Origin: Apodemus sylvaticus
Lineage: Eukaryota; Chordata; Mammalia; Rodentia; Muridae
Direction: 5' to 3'
Length of the DNA: 64,000 nt
NCBI RefSeq assembly: GCF_947179515.1
Contig: NC_067481.1
Coordinates: forward strand, 28,042,086-28,106,085
Shown here piece by piece: positions 32,975 through 44,892 of the stretch. Position 1 is the stretch's first letter. Every line of letters starts with the position of its first letter. Under the pieces are notes generated by a model. It did no database searches, was not told the DNA's origin, and saw only the letters and a program-made list of their open reading frames with translations. The translations under genes were made by a program, and so were the position numbers.

Positions 32975-34321
32975 GCTGGTGTGTGGTAAATATTTATTGA
33001 AAGAAGTTGATAACCATCTTCCCCTTCACATGCAGGTGGGCACACTTGGCTCCTCACGGTTTGAGGGACAGTAGGGCCTCCACCCTCCCCACCCAGTCTA
33101 GGAGGTGCCAGTGCCCCTATACCTTAATTTCCCTCTGAGGCCCCACTCCCAGTGAAAATGACCAAGCCTAAACACAGGGCCCTGGCCCTCAGCCACTTTC
33201 CCAGGCAGGAGAGGGAATGAGCATGCAGGTCCTACTCACCCCTCCAGGAAACCGGGAGGGGTGGGGGTTTCTCATCAGAAACCTGGGCCCAGTAGTAACT
33301 GACCAGCACCCTAGAAGCTCGGTCAGCATGGCACCTGGATCCCCTATCTCTGAATACATCCTACAAAGGACATGTGCCGGTCCCACCCGGGCCTGGCCCA
33401 ATCCCCCTCTGCAGCCTAGCAAGCCTAAGCCAACAGGGCTAGTCCACTCTAGGCCCACGGAGGCCTTGACACACCCGGGGCACCTGGGAAGCTGACGGAC
33501 CCTGTCAGTCCCGCAGCATGCAGGCCACCCTTAGATCGCCTCATCACCATGTAGGCATGCGTGGGGGGATGTCCTGTGTCCCCAACGGCTCTCAATTTTT
33601 TCCTGCCCTCAAAGAAGGCTCAAGTACTCTCTGAAGAAGTGGATACTAGTTCTGAGAAAGGGTCAAAGACCCACTCCTGACCCAAAGGGAGAGGAGTTGA
33701 CCTGTGCGCTGGAACCTGCAGGGTAGGGAAGGGGAAAGAGAGAGAGAGAGAAAGAGAAAGCTCCCTTCTCCCCCTCTGTGGTCTTTACAGAGGCCAGCTT
33801 TCCCTGCCCCGCTCACCCTTCTCTCCTCTGAGGAGGCGTCTGGGAATCCATCCTGAGTGCTACTGGCAGTGCCCACTGGCCTCTCTGGGGAGAACTGTTC
33901 TCCTACCACACAGCCACCTTCAAGAGCTGAGGAGACACAGCTGTCCCCTGTCTCCAGTCAGGTTGCCCAGGCTGCTCTCAAAGCCTGGGAATCCTGGCCA
34001 TGGGAGGGCCTCCTGATGATCCATCATTTCCTGCTCAGTACCACTCTAGTCAGAGGGCGGAGGTTCGGCCTGAACCAGGCTCCTCTGGGCTCCACGTTTG
34101 CTGCATTCCTAGCCTCTGGCCTCTTCATCTGCCACCTGCTTCCCCCTGGAAGTCTGCGTCAAACAAGTCCTGGAAATTGGGTTTATTCCTGGGCCCTCCC
34201 CCTGGGGTCTCCCACCAGAGGACTCAGTCCAGACAGGGTGAGAGGGGGCCGTGTGCTCCGAGAGCCTAGGCCCATGTAGGTGGCTGCCAGCGCGCCGGGG
34301 TGCCAGCCCCGCCAGCCGTCC
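32975..34321 (-). other. Samd14: Samd14 3' untranslated region
   Basis: Runs left from the stop codon (34322-34324) to an antisense AATAAA at 32993-32998 (TTTATT on +). About 1.3 kb, no SINE, with a short GA tract at 33737-33760. Confidence 0.75.
32993..32998 (-). terminator. Samd14: Poly(A) signal of Samd14
   Basis: AATAAA on the - strand, in an A/T-rich spot of an otherwise GC-rich stretch, 1.3 kb past the stop. Confidence 0.75.
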
Positions 34322-35366
34322 CTAGCTCTTCTTGGCCTCGTGCTCGCGGCGCCGCAGCTTCTCCCGCTGCCGCGCGGTCTTCTCCTGCGCCTTCCGTTCC
34401 TTCTCAGCAGCCGCTGCCAGCTCCTTCAACTTCCGCTTCACCAGGGCCCGGTCATGCGAATTGCTAAGCCCCAGGCTCTGGGAAGAAATCCAGAATGAAG
34501 GAAAGAGGCCCAGCACACTGGCCTGGAGACCCACTGGAGTCTGCTCTGAAGTATGGCCTTTGCCTAGCGATTGGGCCCCAAGCTAAGGGGTCAGAGAAGA
34601 CAACTCCTGGCACTAGGCCATGTGTGACCCAGTCCTTGGCTCCAGATCCTCAACTGAGGATTTCATCTTTAGCATGACCCTGCTCAACCTCTGAAGTCCT
34701 CAGAGTGGAGAGTGACTTGTTCAAGGTCTCATGGCTAATGTCTAAGGCCCCTCCCTACTTCAAGAGTTCCTGTGGGGCTCTCTTTCAGTCCCAGGAACCT
34801 GCAGATGTTGGGGGCCACCTCTCTACACTGTCCACTTAGCACACCAGAGCCTGGTGGTAACCAAGATCTGAGAATGAATATGGGTCGAAGCTGGCCAAGA
34901 AAGAAGGCCTGGCTGCCCAACACTGGATGGTAGTTCAAAGGTCAAGGTCAGCCTGAAGACCCGGGCTGCAGCTAGAAGGTCAGATGGAAGTAAAGGGCTC
35001 GAGTTTCAAGTCAGACTGAGGTGTTGTACTACACTGCAAAAGTAGTGCCTTGCACGGAGGTCAGACACAGGATCAGAGGCTAGACAAGGGAGAGGCAATC
35101 CCGGGTCAGTCCAGGAGATAAGACGGGGCCAAAAGTTAGGGCAAAGGGCGGTCCCTATCCTCGAAGGCTATCTCAGCCTGGCTGATGATCACCTCTGCCC
35201 TCTGACCCACCTTCAGCTTGCTTCCGTCCAGCTGCAGGAGCTGGGGCCCGGCCACCTGCCGGGCAGCAAACTCGGCGGCATAGTGTTCCAGGTTGAGGCT
35301 GTGTAGCCACTGGCCCACCTGCTGGCTGGTCCAGTGTTGTACTGCAGGGAGGGACTCATCCGGGAA
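34322..35366 (-). CDS. Samd14: Samd14 SAM domain and C-terminal coiled-coil exons
   Basis: Exon 35366-35211 starts FPDESLPAVQHWTSQQVGQW and carries the core LNLEHYAAEFAARQV...LLQLDGSKLK of a SAM fold. Exon 34477-34322 completes it (SLGLSNSHDRALVKRKLKEL) and adds a Lys/Arg/Glu-rich helix with likely coiled-coil character. As I remember it, the same SAM-plus-helix order closes neurabin-1. Confidence 0.95.
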
Positions 35367-38300
35367 CTGTGGTAGAGATGTGGAGAGTAAAGGGAGCCCA
35401 GCCTGTGACTGGGACCCCACCGCCACCCCTCTACCAGCAGGCACAGAGGCCAGCCTCACTCACCTCGTCTGAAGACTGGGACAGCGTGTGGTAGGGATAG
35501 GAGCACTTGGTGTCCTGTCGAGGACCACCGGGGATCTTGGGGCTGCTGCTGGGGGGTGTGGAGTCATCGCTCAGGGTAGATTCCTACACAGAAAGGGATG
35601 TGTGCTGAGGAACAAGTCCGCCTCCCACCGCCACGCCCAGCGTCTGACCAGATGGGGCTGAAATACCACACTAGGCACCAGCGGCCCTTCAATGCTCCAG
35701 GACCATGAACTCAGAACTAGACAGCTCAGAACCTGAGCCCTCTAGGAGGGAGCTGGCTACCCAGAGGACACGGTCCTAGCATTAAGTTGGGCAGATGAAT
35801 GAGCAGGAAGGGAAGGGGCCGGGTGCTGCTTCCTGTAGGCAGCCTACCAGGATCCGTCCCCCCAGGCTGGCTCATGTGTCCCTGTTACATAAAAATCCTT
35901 CTCCTGGGCTGGAGAGATGGCCCACAGGTTAAGAGCACTGGCTGCTCTTCCAGAGGTCCTAAATTCAATTCCCAGCGGCCACATGGTCGCTCACAACCAT
36001 CTGTAATGAGATCTGGTGCCCTCTTCTGGCCTGCAGGCATACACACAGGCAGAACGCTTTACTTAACAAAATCTTTAGAAAAAGACTCCTTCTCCTAGGC
36101 TGTTTGCATGCTGGCTGCTGGGTTCCCCCAATGGCCTTGGATCTCTGTGTGGACATGGTTTATGTCTCGCTCAGCATGGTATCCCCTGGGACCAGCACAA
36201 AGGGAGGGACCGAGGTTAAAAGACTAAAGCTGTACATCAGAAGGGGGTTCTCCCCTGAACCCCACAATTTCTGATTCTCCTAAGCCCTAGCACCATACAC
36301 AGCTGTGCACATCTGTAGGCAAGTCCCTTGTCCCCAAACTTCATTTGCTCATCTGTACAATGCAGATAACGACTGTCTTGCCTACATTAACGCCACACAC
36401 AGTAATGGGCTTTGTAAAGCACAGGGGTCTTTGTGAACATAAGGGGAACTTTAGTATTGGTTGTGTTGATGCTCCTTATTTCCTAGGGCCTGAAGCTTTC
36501 AGAGGACTAAGTAGGGGTCCTGCTCCTCTCCGTATCTTAGAGAGCTCTTGGCCTCCAAGATACGGAGGCCAGCTCTTGACGGCACAGTCCAGACCTGACT
36601 CAGGCAGAACAGCGAGAAGCAATGGTTCCTCAGACTGAGTGAGCAGCGGGGGGCTGTGTTCCCACAGGAGTGCCGAGCACAGGGAGCAGGATAAGCGCAT
36701 GGAATACGGACAGCCATGAATGCCCGAGCCATGGATGAATGAAGCCAGAGGGTAACGTCATGAGTCACTACGGCTCTGTGGGGGGACGCTATGGGTCCCA
36801 GTCCAAGCCACGATGAAGTTTGTCTTTGTCATGAGCCTAGACGCCAGTGTGGGACAAGAACGTCCCGGGGTTATACTGGGAAGGATGGCATATTCTTGTA
36901 ATCCCAGCACTAAGAAGGCTAAGGAAAAAGGATGTGTAGTTCCAGGCTAGCCTGGGCTACAGAGCAAGACTGCCTCAGCAGGGAAAAAGAAAGAAGGGAG
37001 GGAAGGATGGATGAGAAGACAGAAGGAATAAAGACGTGGGCTCACCTGGGAAGCTGACTTCTTGGGGCTGAAGCCCTCGTGTTTGGGGGAACAGGTTGGG
37101 GAGGTGGTGCTCCCAGAGGATGCAGAACCCTTGCCGCTGTCTGTGAACCAGGAAAAGGGCAGGAACGGAGAGCTTCCTGTCCTTCCAGAGCCTTCCACAG
37201 ACTCCCTGTGGAGAGAGCATCCAGCATGGTGTAGGCGTCCAGGAGAGGATGGGAGCTGGGGATGGGTATCATGGCTGCCTCTCACCTGCTGCCCATAGAC
37301 AGGCGGTTGCTACTCTTCTCCTTCCGGCTCTTACTGGTGGACGCTCGGCGGAGAGTGACCCTGTAAGGAGGCAGGGGTCAGTAGGGCATACCTGCCCACT
37401 GTGAAGCTCTGACCCCAACAGCTTCAAGGACACTTGCAATATGTACCCCCACTCACCCCAGGTCCAGGAATTTCCTACGAGTCTTCTTATCCAAGCCAAT
37501 GGTGGGGCTGGCAGGCTCAGGGGGGCTGGCATCTCGGCTGTCATCTTAGAAAGAGAAGGAGAGGAAAACAGCTAGCACAGTGGTCTGCTGGCCTCCTGCT
37601 GCCGCCCCGGGCAGGGTGGTAGACATTTCTTCGCTTAGAATTAGGCTATTTGGCTCTAGGGTTCTTCATTAGCTGTGTGACCCAGGAAAAGACACTGTCT
37701 ATGTGTCTTATTTCAAGCAGAGAAGCGCCAATTTTACAGTATCGAAGGGGAGCATAGGGTTTTTTGCCTTTTACAAACTGTAAAAGCACTTTACATCTGA
37801 GAAGGTAGGACTTTTTATTTGTTTTTGTTGTTGTTACTTGAGAGACAGGGTCTCTCTGTGTAGCCCTGGCTGTCCTAGAACTCACTCTGTAGACCAGGCT
37901 GGCCTCAAACTCAGAGATCCACCTGCCTCTTGCCTTCTAAGTACTGGGATTAAAGATGTGCGCCACTACCACCCAGCCAAAGGTAGAACTATGAATATTA
38001 ATTAGTTCATCTTTGAGATGGGTGTTAGTGAAACCCAAGGTGTCCTGGAGCTCCCTATGTAGCTTTGGGCTTCTGACTGCCCTGTCTTCACTTCCTGAGT
38101 ACCAGAAAACCAGGGTCCATGACCGTATTTGGTATTCTGTCATGCTTCCTGCATGCTAGGCACACTACTGACTTGGCTGTTTTCTAAGCAGCCTTTTTGT
38201 TTTGTTTTGTCTTGTTTTTTGTTGTTTTGTTTTTTTGTTTTGTTTTTGGTTTTTCGAGACAGGGTTTCTCTGTGTAGCCCTGGCTGTCCTGGAACTCAGT

Positions 38301-41300
38301 CTGTAGACTAGGCTGGCCACGAACTCAGAAATTCACCTGTCTCTGCTTCCCAAAAGCTGGGATTAAAGGTGTGCGCCACCACTGGCCGGCCTAAGCAGCC
38401 TTTCAATCTTGGCTCAGATCTTACTTCTGAGGGAAGCGTCTCCAGTCAGGTGAGGACTCTTAGCAACTGAGTGTATTTCCTGTGTAGCTTTTTTTTTTTT
38501 TTTTTTTTTTTTACAGCTTGAACCTACACGTTAATTATGGAGTGATTTGGTTGTTCCTTTCCTAAGCTACATGTCCCCAGAGGCCAAGGGCTGTCTCTAT
38601 GCTCTGTTTGGGTCCAGCGATGTCTGGCAGATAGTAAGCTTCTGTAAATGAAGAAGGGAACCTGATGACCAGCCTTCCATCTCCCTCGTAGCCACCCAAC
38701 CGCCTGGCCTAGCTGCGGTTCCGATGCTCGTCGGCAGGGGGCGCCGCGCCTACCGGGCTCACCTTCGCTGTGCGGCTCTGCTCGAGGGTAGCGACGCACA
38801 AAGCTGGGGGAGCTGTCGGAGGAGGGTGCAGAGCGTGGTGGCGAACCGGAGGTGGCGGCCAGGCCCTCATGCGAGGCGGCGTTGTGCAGGGGCCGGTACC
38901 GAGCAAGTGGCGAGGGCGGCGGCTCGTCCTCATCCAGACTGCGCCTCAAGCCCGGGGGCTCCAGGCAGAAAGAGCCACTGGCTGGGGAGCCCGGACCCGA
39001 GTGCAGAGGCGAGCGCAGCCGGTGCAGCGGGCTACCGCAGCCGTCGGTCACCTGGAAGAGGGGCAGCGGTTCAGCATTCCCCCCCCCCCTTACTTCCCAG
39101 AGGATGGAGGCCCGTTTCCCTGTCGGCTGTTCGGGAGCACCAAGGAAGCTCTGTTTCTTGGGGTCTGAAGAGCGGGTTTTCTCGGACCCGGGACTGGAAA
39201 AATGGATGATCACATGAAGTGAAGACATCCCGCTTTATTTGCACATCCCACAGTTAATGGGTCTTCCCGAATCCTTCTGGTCTCAACTTCATCTGTAAAA
39301 TGGGCTAACACCTTTTCCTGTACAGACAGGTACAGCAGCCAGAAGTGAACCTCTAACAGACCTTTGGGAGCGTGACTGTCAGATCTCCAGGGGCACACTT
39401 CCCTGGAAGCGTGAGGGAGGGGGTATGACCCAGGAGTAGGATGTGGGGGTGTGTATGTTACCCCAACCTTGCCTCCGGGCCCATCAGAGCCTTCACCGTC
39501 CTCAGCAGAGCTGGCACTGTCACGTAGCCTGGAACGGGAAGGCCGGTGTCTCCGGCCCTTGGCCAGCAGCTGAGCCCTGGCTTTGTGTAGGCTGCTGTCC
39601 AGTCTGGTGGTCTCTGGTACAGCCAAGTCCAGATCTGCAAACGGAGACCAGAGTCACCTCAGATGGGCCACCCTGACTCAACATCCCAGACATTTAGCTA
39701 GTGCTTGGGAGTACCTCCCACTATGCCTATAGGTTGAAAATCGGGTTTCCCTCTGTTGGGCTGGGCTCCTAACCCCACCTGCTAGCACAAGCACACAGCA
39801 CAGCGTGCCTGGTCCTCCTATGGGCATGGCTGGCCTCTGTGCAGACACTCACAGAAGCAGGGGTGAGAGGATGCACACCCACCTGGATCCTAAAGTTTGA
39901 GTAAGAGTTGGCAAGGGCTGGAATGGGTGGGAAGAAGGAAGTAGAAATGGGAACTTCTGGGTGGCAGGAAATGGCTCTGCAGGAATAAGTACTGGAGGAA
40001 AGGCAGTGGAGACCAGGGGGATGGAAAGGCATCTGCTATGTACCTGATGCTAAACACCTCATTATCTTCCTCAGAGCTACCTAGGTTGGGAGTGAGGGTC
40101 ACAGCATCTGGAGGGGGGCGGTCACAGCACCTGAGCCACATTTATAGTCGAGCCAATTAGGATCAAAGGAGGCAAGTCACGACTGGAGCCTTTGACTAGT
40201 AATGGTCTGGCGTCTGGAGTGTGGTTCTAGGGACAGTCCCTCCTGGTGACACTGTCTTGCTGTGCCACACTCAAGGCTGTATTTAAGGATGGCAGTGTTA
40301 TTCATGACCACACACCAGTGTTAGACTCAGGCACAGAGTTCCCACAGGCCCCCGCAGCTTGTTTCTTGGGTCCTGGGCTCTGCAGCCCAGTGCCAGGTCT
40401 TGCTAGGACTGCGAGGAAGAGTGGGGTAACCTGCTGGAGTGAGGAAAGCTCACAGGGTTTGTTCGCCTGTCTAGGAAGGCAGCACCGTTCTTGTCTGCCT
40501 GACATCAGCGCTGGGATCTCCCCAGGCTTTGAGATGGGTCAAGACATTCTTTGTTCCTCTCTTAATGTTTCTGGCACCCCACTCTATCCTTCGCACCCCC
40601 GTCTTGCCTGCTCCTCTCTCGTCCGTAGACATCCCAAAGGCTCCCCTTCTCAATGGCCACTTGTCTATTCCCAGCCCAAACTCTTCCACTAAAGGTCAAA
40701 GGTTAGAATAGAAGCACCCGCCAGGAAACCCACAGACCAGAGCCCCCTAGTGCCTCAGCCAAACACCACCCACCAGAGCCCTACATGGTGGTGCAGGCCT
40801 TTAACTCCAGCATGGCATAAGCAGGTAGAGCTCTGAGTTCAAATTCAGCCTGCCTTACAGAGCAAGTTCCAGGACAGTCAGGGCTACAGAGACATACATA
40901 CCCCCACCCCCACCCCACCCCACCCCACCCCACTCTGTCTCTCTCTCTCTCTCCCTCTCTCCTTCCCTCCCTTGCTCCCTTCTTCCTTCACTGGCTTGCT
41001 TTAATCAGGCATCTTGCCCCCCTAGACCAATGGTCTATCTGCCCAAGTCACCCAGGTTGGACCGCTCTAAGCTGCCCTTCTCCCCTCAGCCCTCCTAAAT
41101 CCTGTTTCCTGAGCCATTGTGCTTTTTTCTCTGCCCCTGAGGATGTCTGAGGGTACTATTACTGTTATCATCATCATTATTATTTAGCTAGTGTACATAT
41201 GGGGGGGGCATGTATACATTAGAATGCAGACAGCCTCACGGTTCAGAAGAGGGTGTCGGATCCCCTGGAGGGGAAGTTACAGGCTGATGTGAGTTGCCCG

Positions 41301-43621
41301 ATGGTGGGTACTAGGAACTGAATTTGGGTCCTATACAAGAGCATTACCTGCTCTATACACATGAATACATGTGCACATAGAGAGGATGGGGGGAGGAAGG
41401 AGGGAGGGAGGGAAGGAGGGAGAGAGGGAGGGAAGGAAGAGGTCTATGTCTCTGCCATCTCCTGCCTCCTCTTCCCTTTCCCACTTAGCGGATTTTCAAC
41501 CCAGCAGCCAGAGTGATCCTGACTCGATGTGTCAGTGCTGTCAGTCCCCTGCTCAGAACCATCTCATGCAGAATCAGAGCCAGGGTTGCCCCAGTGGCCT
41601 GCTAGGTTCAGTCTGTGCTCCACTTACAACTCTGAGCACCTGCCTCTGTCCCCTCCACCCAGCCTTCCTCATAGGGACCCAGCCTGCACCTCAAAGCCTC
41701 TGCACATGACACCCTCCAAATAGGCCAAAGGACCACCCTGTTGTTTCCTGTATCATGTGCGCTCTCCAGCATCCTGAATGTCTTTGCTATTTAAGTTTTT
41801 TTCCTCTTTCCATCTATTAAACTGTCAGCTCCAGAAGGGTAGAGTTTTCTGTCTGTGACTAGTGCATAACAGGTGCCTAGTGAATACTCTTAAAGGAAGA
41901 AAAAGGGCCTGGTGGTGGTGGTGGCGGTGGCAGCGGCAGTGGCGCATGCCTTTAATTCCAGCACTCAGGAGGCAGAGGCAAGTGGATCCCTAAGTTCAAG
42001 GCTAGAGTGAGTTCCAGGACAGCCAGGGCTACACAGAGAAACCCTGTCTCGAAAAACACAAACAAAACCCAACAATGAAAACAATGAGACCAAACAAACA
42101 GAAAGAAAGAGAAAAAAAAGAAAAGGGCACATAAGGAACTATCCTGAAGGGACAAGGGAACAATATGGACCAGGGCCACTGCCTCAGCCAGGCTGAGGCC
42201 TGGAATGCCCAAGATACAGAGCCGAGCCAGGGCTGTAAACAGAGCCAGAAGGAGAAGGTATGGTACAGCTCTGGGTGTTGGGTGTTAGGGAACAGCCCGA
42301 CTGAAGATGGAAGTAAACTCAGAGGGCCATGGCAACTGTCCGAGGGTGTGGTGAGGGCCTGGGAGGGGACAGCTACTGTCAAGATGGCTCTTCTGGATCC
42401 AGATGTAACCACCCCCTGGAATCAGTTCTGACGAAGAACTTCTGAGTGCCCCTGGAAGCAGCCAGGAGCCAGTGATAGTTCACACTGCTCTAAGTGCCTC
42501 ACAATTACCGGTCATCGAAACCTCCTACAATCTTGGAAGATGGGACTTGGGATCCCCAGGGCAGCCTTAATTTGCCCAAGAGCACAGAGCTGGCAAGAGC
42601 TAGCTAGCCAGGGTCAAGACAGGCAGTCTGACTTGTTTGGAGGCAGCAGACAGACCAGCTGTGACCTTTCTGAAGAGAGAAGGAGGCAACATCAAGTCTA
42701 AGCCGTCATTTACTGGGTGGAGAAACTGAACTCAGACAAGAGAGGTTTTGGTCAGCTGTGTGGAGGGAGTCCACGCGGTATCCAGGTCTCCTGGCCCCTG
42801 AGCCAGGGCTCTGATCTCCTCTCCGCTCCTGGCGGAGTATCCCACCATGTGCACTAGGGTCATGGGTCCCTGCTTCCCATGGCAAAATGGGTATCATCCA
42901 CAGTGAGGAGAGCAGAGGGTCTCCTGAGGGCTGGGGATACAAGGCAAGGTGGGGCCAGTCTCATCAGAGCCCCTTAAATCCTTTTTCCATCTCTTCCCTT
43001 CCCTGCATCCCCCTCTGGGTGCTGAGCAGTGGGAGAGATGAATATTTAATTGTCTTCTATGAGGAAGCACTCCAGGGCAGCGCCCAGTTACCTCAGCAGA
43101 CTGGAGGAAAACAAGCAAGGATTGGGGAGGAGCCTGGGGAGGAGGTGGGGACAGAGGAGGTAGAAAAGCCCTCCCCTCACCAAGGGAAGCTCAACTCTAT
43201 GGACATGCCAAGATTAGGCTGGACCCGGGTAGAGTCAGCCTCAGAGATAAGGAAGTGTTGGGGGTTGGGGTGGCGTGGCAAGTAGAGGCTGTGGTGGGCA
43301 GCAGTGTTCCCAAAGGGACTGAGGTAACAATACTGGCAGGGACCAGGGCCAGTGGTGAGGACAGACTGAAGAGAAGACAGAAAGGCAGAGATGGGAGAAG
43401 GCAGAAGCCGAGCCCTGTGGCACCCCATGGGTAGGAGCCCCTTGGAGTCACACCCGGGAATCATCCATTAAAATCAAGCCAGGGTGTGTGTGTGTGTGTG
43501 TGTGACAACGTTTTCACAATACAGCCACACAGCCTGCAGACAGCTCTGCCCTGGCAGGGTAAACTCTCAAAATGACAGGAGTGTGTACACAGACACCAGT
43601 GGATGCTGAAGGCATGGAGGT

Positions 43622-43654
<33 letters not shown>

Positions 43655-44709
43655 GATGAGATCTCAGGCACTTTATATATGTGACTTGGAGAAAATGTAT
43701 GGCGTCTGAGCTGGAGCATACAGAGGTTTAGTGCAGTGACAAGGGCTGGGTACCAGGCTCTCTAGGGTCCCAATTCTGCCACTTATTTTCCATGGGCTTT
43801 ATTTATTCATTCATATGTATCCATGCATATAGATGCATGAGTGTCTATGCATGTGTGTGCATAGAGGTCAGAGGTTGGTGGCCTCAATTCCTCTCCACCT
43901 GAGTTTTTGAGGTGGGGTCTTTCACCGAACCCAGTGCTAACTGGCTGGCTAAACTGGGCTGTAAAGCCCCAGGAATCCTTTCTTCCTCTCTGCAGCACTA
44001 GGATTACAGGTGTGGACTGCTCAGCCATCTTTTTTTTTTTTGACAGGATTTTCCTATGTAGCCCTGGCTGTCCTGGAACTCTCTATCTATGTAGATCATC
44101 GGGCTGGTCTCAGACTTACAGAGATGAGCCTGCCTCTGCTTCTCAACTACAGGAATTAAAGGCACGCACCACACACACCTTATGCCCAGTTTTTAATGTG
44201 GGTGTTTGGGATTGAACTCAAGTCTTCATGCTTTCATGCTACTTTTTAAAAATTATTATTATAATTAGTGTGTATGTGCACGCGTTGAGTGTGAGCATTA
44301 AGTGTGAACAGGGGTGTGCACGTCAGAGGGTAACTTTGTGGAGCTGAGTCTCTTCTTCCACCTTTATGTGAGTGGGAATCAAACTCAGGCTGCACAGCTA
44401 ATGCCTTTACCGGCTGTGCCACCTCACTAGCCTCCCTGTGATCTTCAAAGCAGGTCACATCAGCATCTGCACCTTACACCCCTTGTCTGTGCTCTAACAT
44501 GACTTTGAGAATTAGATGAAACACTGCATGTGAGATCCCTCGTACGTACACCAGTACACCACGTACAGAAGAACCCTACGGGCCCTGTCTGCCCTCCCCC
44601 CACACAATGCCCACTAGAAGGAAGTGGCTAAGTCTACTGCTAGACACAGAGTCACACAGAACTTACCGAAAACTTCATCCACAGGTTCTCGGAGCTTTGA
44701 GGAAGCCAT
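34322..44709 (-). CDS. Samd14: Sterile alpha motif domain-containing 14, complete, nine coding exons
   Basis: Coding exons, 5' to 3' on the - strand: 44709-44667, 39634-39468, 39051-38763, 37544-37457, 37360-37286, 37205-37046, 35583-35464, 35366-35211, 34477-34322. The phases join and total 1254 nt, 417 codons plus stop, the length remembered for the human protein. The start gives MASSKLREPVDEVF. The N-terminal two thirds is Ser/Pro/Arg-rich and probably disordered. A conserved block, SPTIGLDKKTRRKFLDLGVT, spans about residues 180-200. A SAM domain (about 322-385) and a basic helix ending RREHEAKKS follow. Family knowledge: SAM domains mediate protein interaction, and SAMD14 is reported as a GATA-regulated modulator of Kit signalling in erythroid progenitors. 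The sequence itself shows no enzyme motif. Confidence 0.96.
35905..36082 (+). mobile_element. B2 SINE
   Basis: GGGCTGGAGAGATGGCCCAC ... CACATGGTCGCTCACAACCA ... CCTCTTCTGGCCTGCAGGC. Antisense to Samd14. Confidence 0.93.
37810..37978 (-). mobile_element. B1 SINE (antisense on +)
   Basis: GAGACAGGGTCTCTCTGTGT ... CTGGGATTAAAGATGTGCGC. In the sense orientation of Samd14. Confidence 0.93.
38188..38392 (-). mobile_element. B1 SINE with long T-rich tail
   Basis: TTTTGTTTTGTCTTG-type tail, GAGACAGGGTTTCTCTGTGT ... GGGATTAAAGGTGTGCGCC. In the sense orientation of Samd14. Confidence 0.94.
39635..44666 (-). other. Samd14 intron 2, 5.0 kb
   Basis: Holds B1 copies (40786-40900, 41908-42065 on +; 44030-44190 on -), old SINE-type repeats (about 41195-41360, 43795-44020, 44240-44440, all antisense on +), C/T-rich stretches at 40900-40980, (TG)n at 43484-43502 and 43623-43652, and a GGA-rich stretch at 41385-41440. 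42.1-43.4 kb appears unique. Confidence 0.75.
41908..42065 (+). mobile_element. B1 SINE with expanded GGTGGC head
   Basis: The usual GGTGGTGGCGCA start is expanded to about 30 nt of GGT/GGC/AGC triplets (41911-41944), then GCCTTTAATTCCAGCACTCA ... ACAGAGAAACCCTGTCTCG. Confidence 0.92.
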
Positions 44710-44721
44710 GACTCAAGAGAG
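44661..44721 (-). CDS. Samd14: Samd14 first coding exon
   Basis: The start ATG is at 44709-44707, with an acceptor TTCCCAG just upstream (exon edge 44721) and a GTAAGT donor at 44666-44661. It encodes 14 codons plus one base. The acceptor is fed by an extremely long pyrimidine tract. Confidence 0.93.
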
Positions 44722-44723
44722 CT

Positions 44724-44819
44724 GGGAAGGACAAAAAGGAGAGGGGGGGAGGGAGAGAGAGAGACAGAGAGACAGAGGGAGAGGGAGAGGGAGAGACAGA
44801 GGGAGAGGGAGAGAGAGGG

Positions 44820-44886
<67 letters not shown>
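44724..44886. repeat. Long GA/CT polypurine tract beside a Samd14 splice acceptor
   Basis: Interrupted GGGA/GACA repeats run into a pure (GA)n at about 44822-44885. On the transcribed - strand this is about 160 nt of pyrimidine ending at the acceptor of the first coding exon. Confidence 0.95.

Positions 44887-44892
<6 letters not shown>

Larger units (their letters stand above)
34478..38762 (-). other. Samd14 3'-half introns
   Basis: Between the coding exons lie a B2 (35905-36082, sense +), a B1 fragment (about 36875-36980, +), two antisense B1 (37810-37978 and 38188-38392), a poly-T run at 38491-38512 and, just past the donor of exon 39051-38763, a CTCF-like CAGGGGGCGC at 38735-38744. The remainder is unique. 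Confidence 0.75.

Noticed and set aside
38524..39228. Single 234-codon Samd14 frame read through
   Set aside because: Only 38763-39051 is exon. The flanks are intron with good splice sites at both ends, and the in-frame extensions lack similarity to the family.
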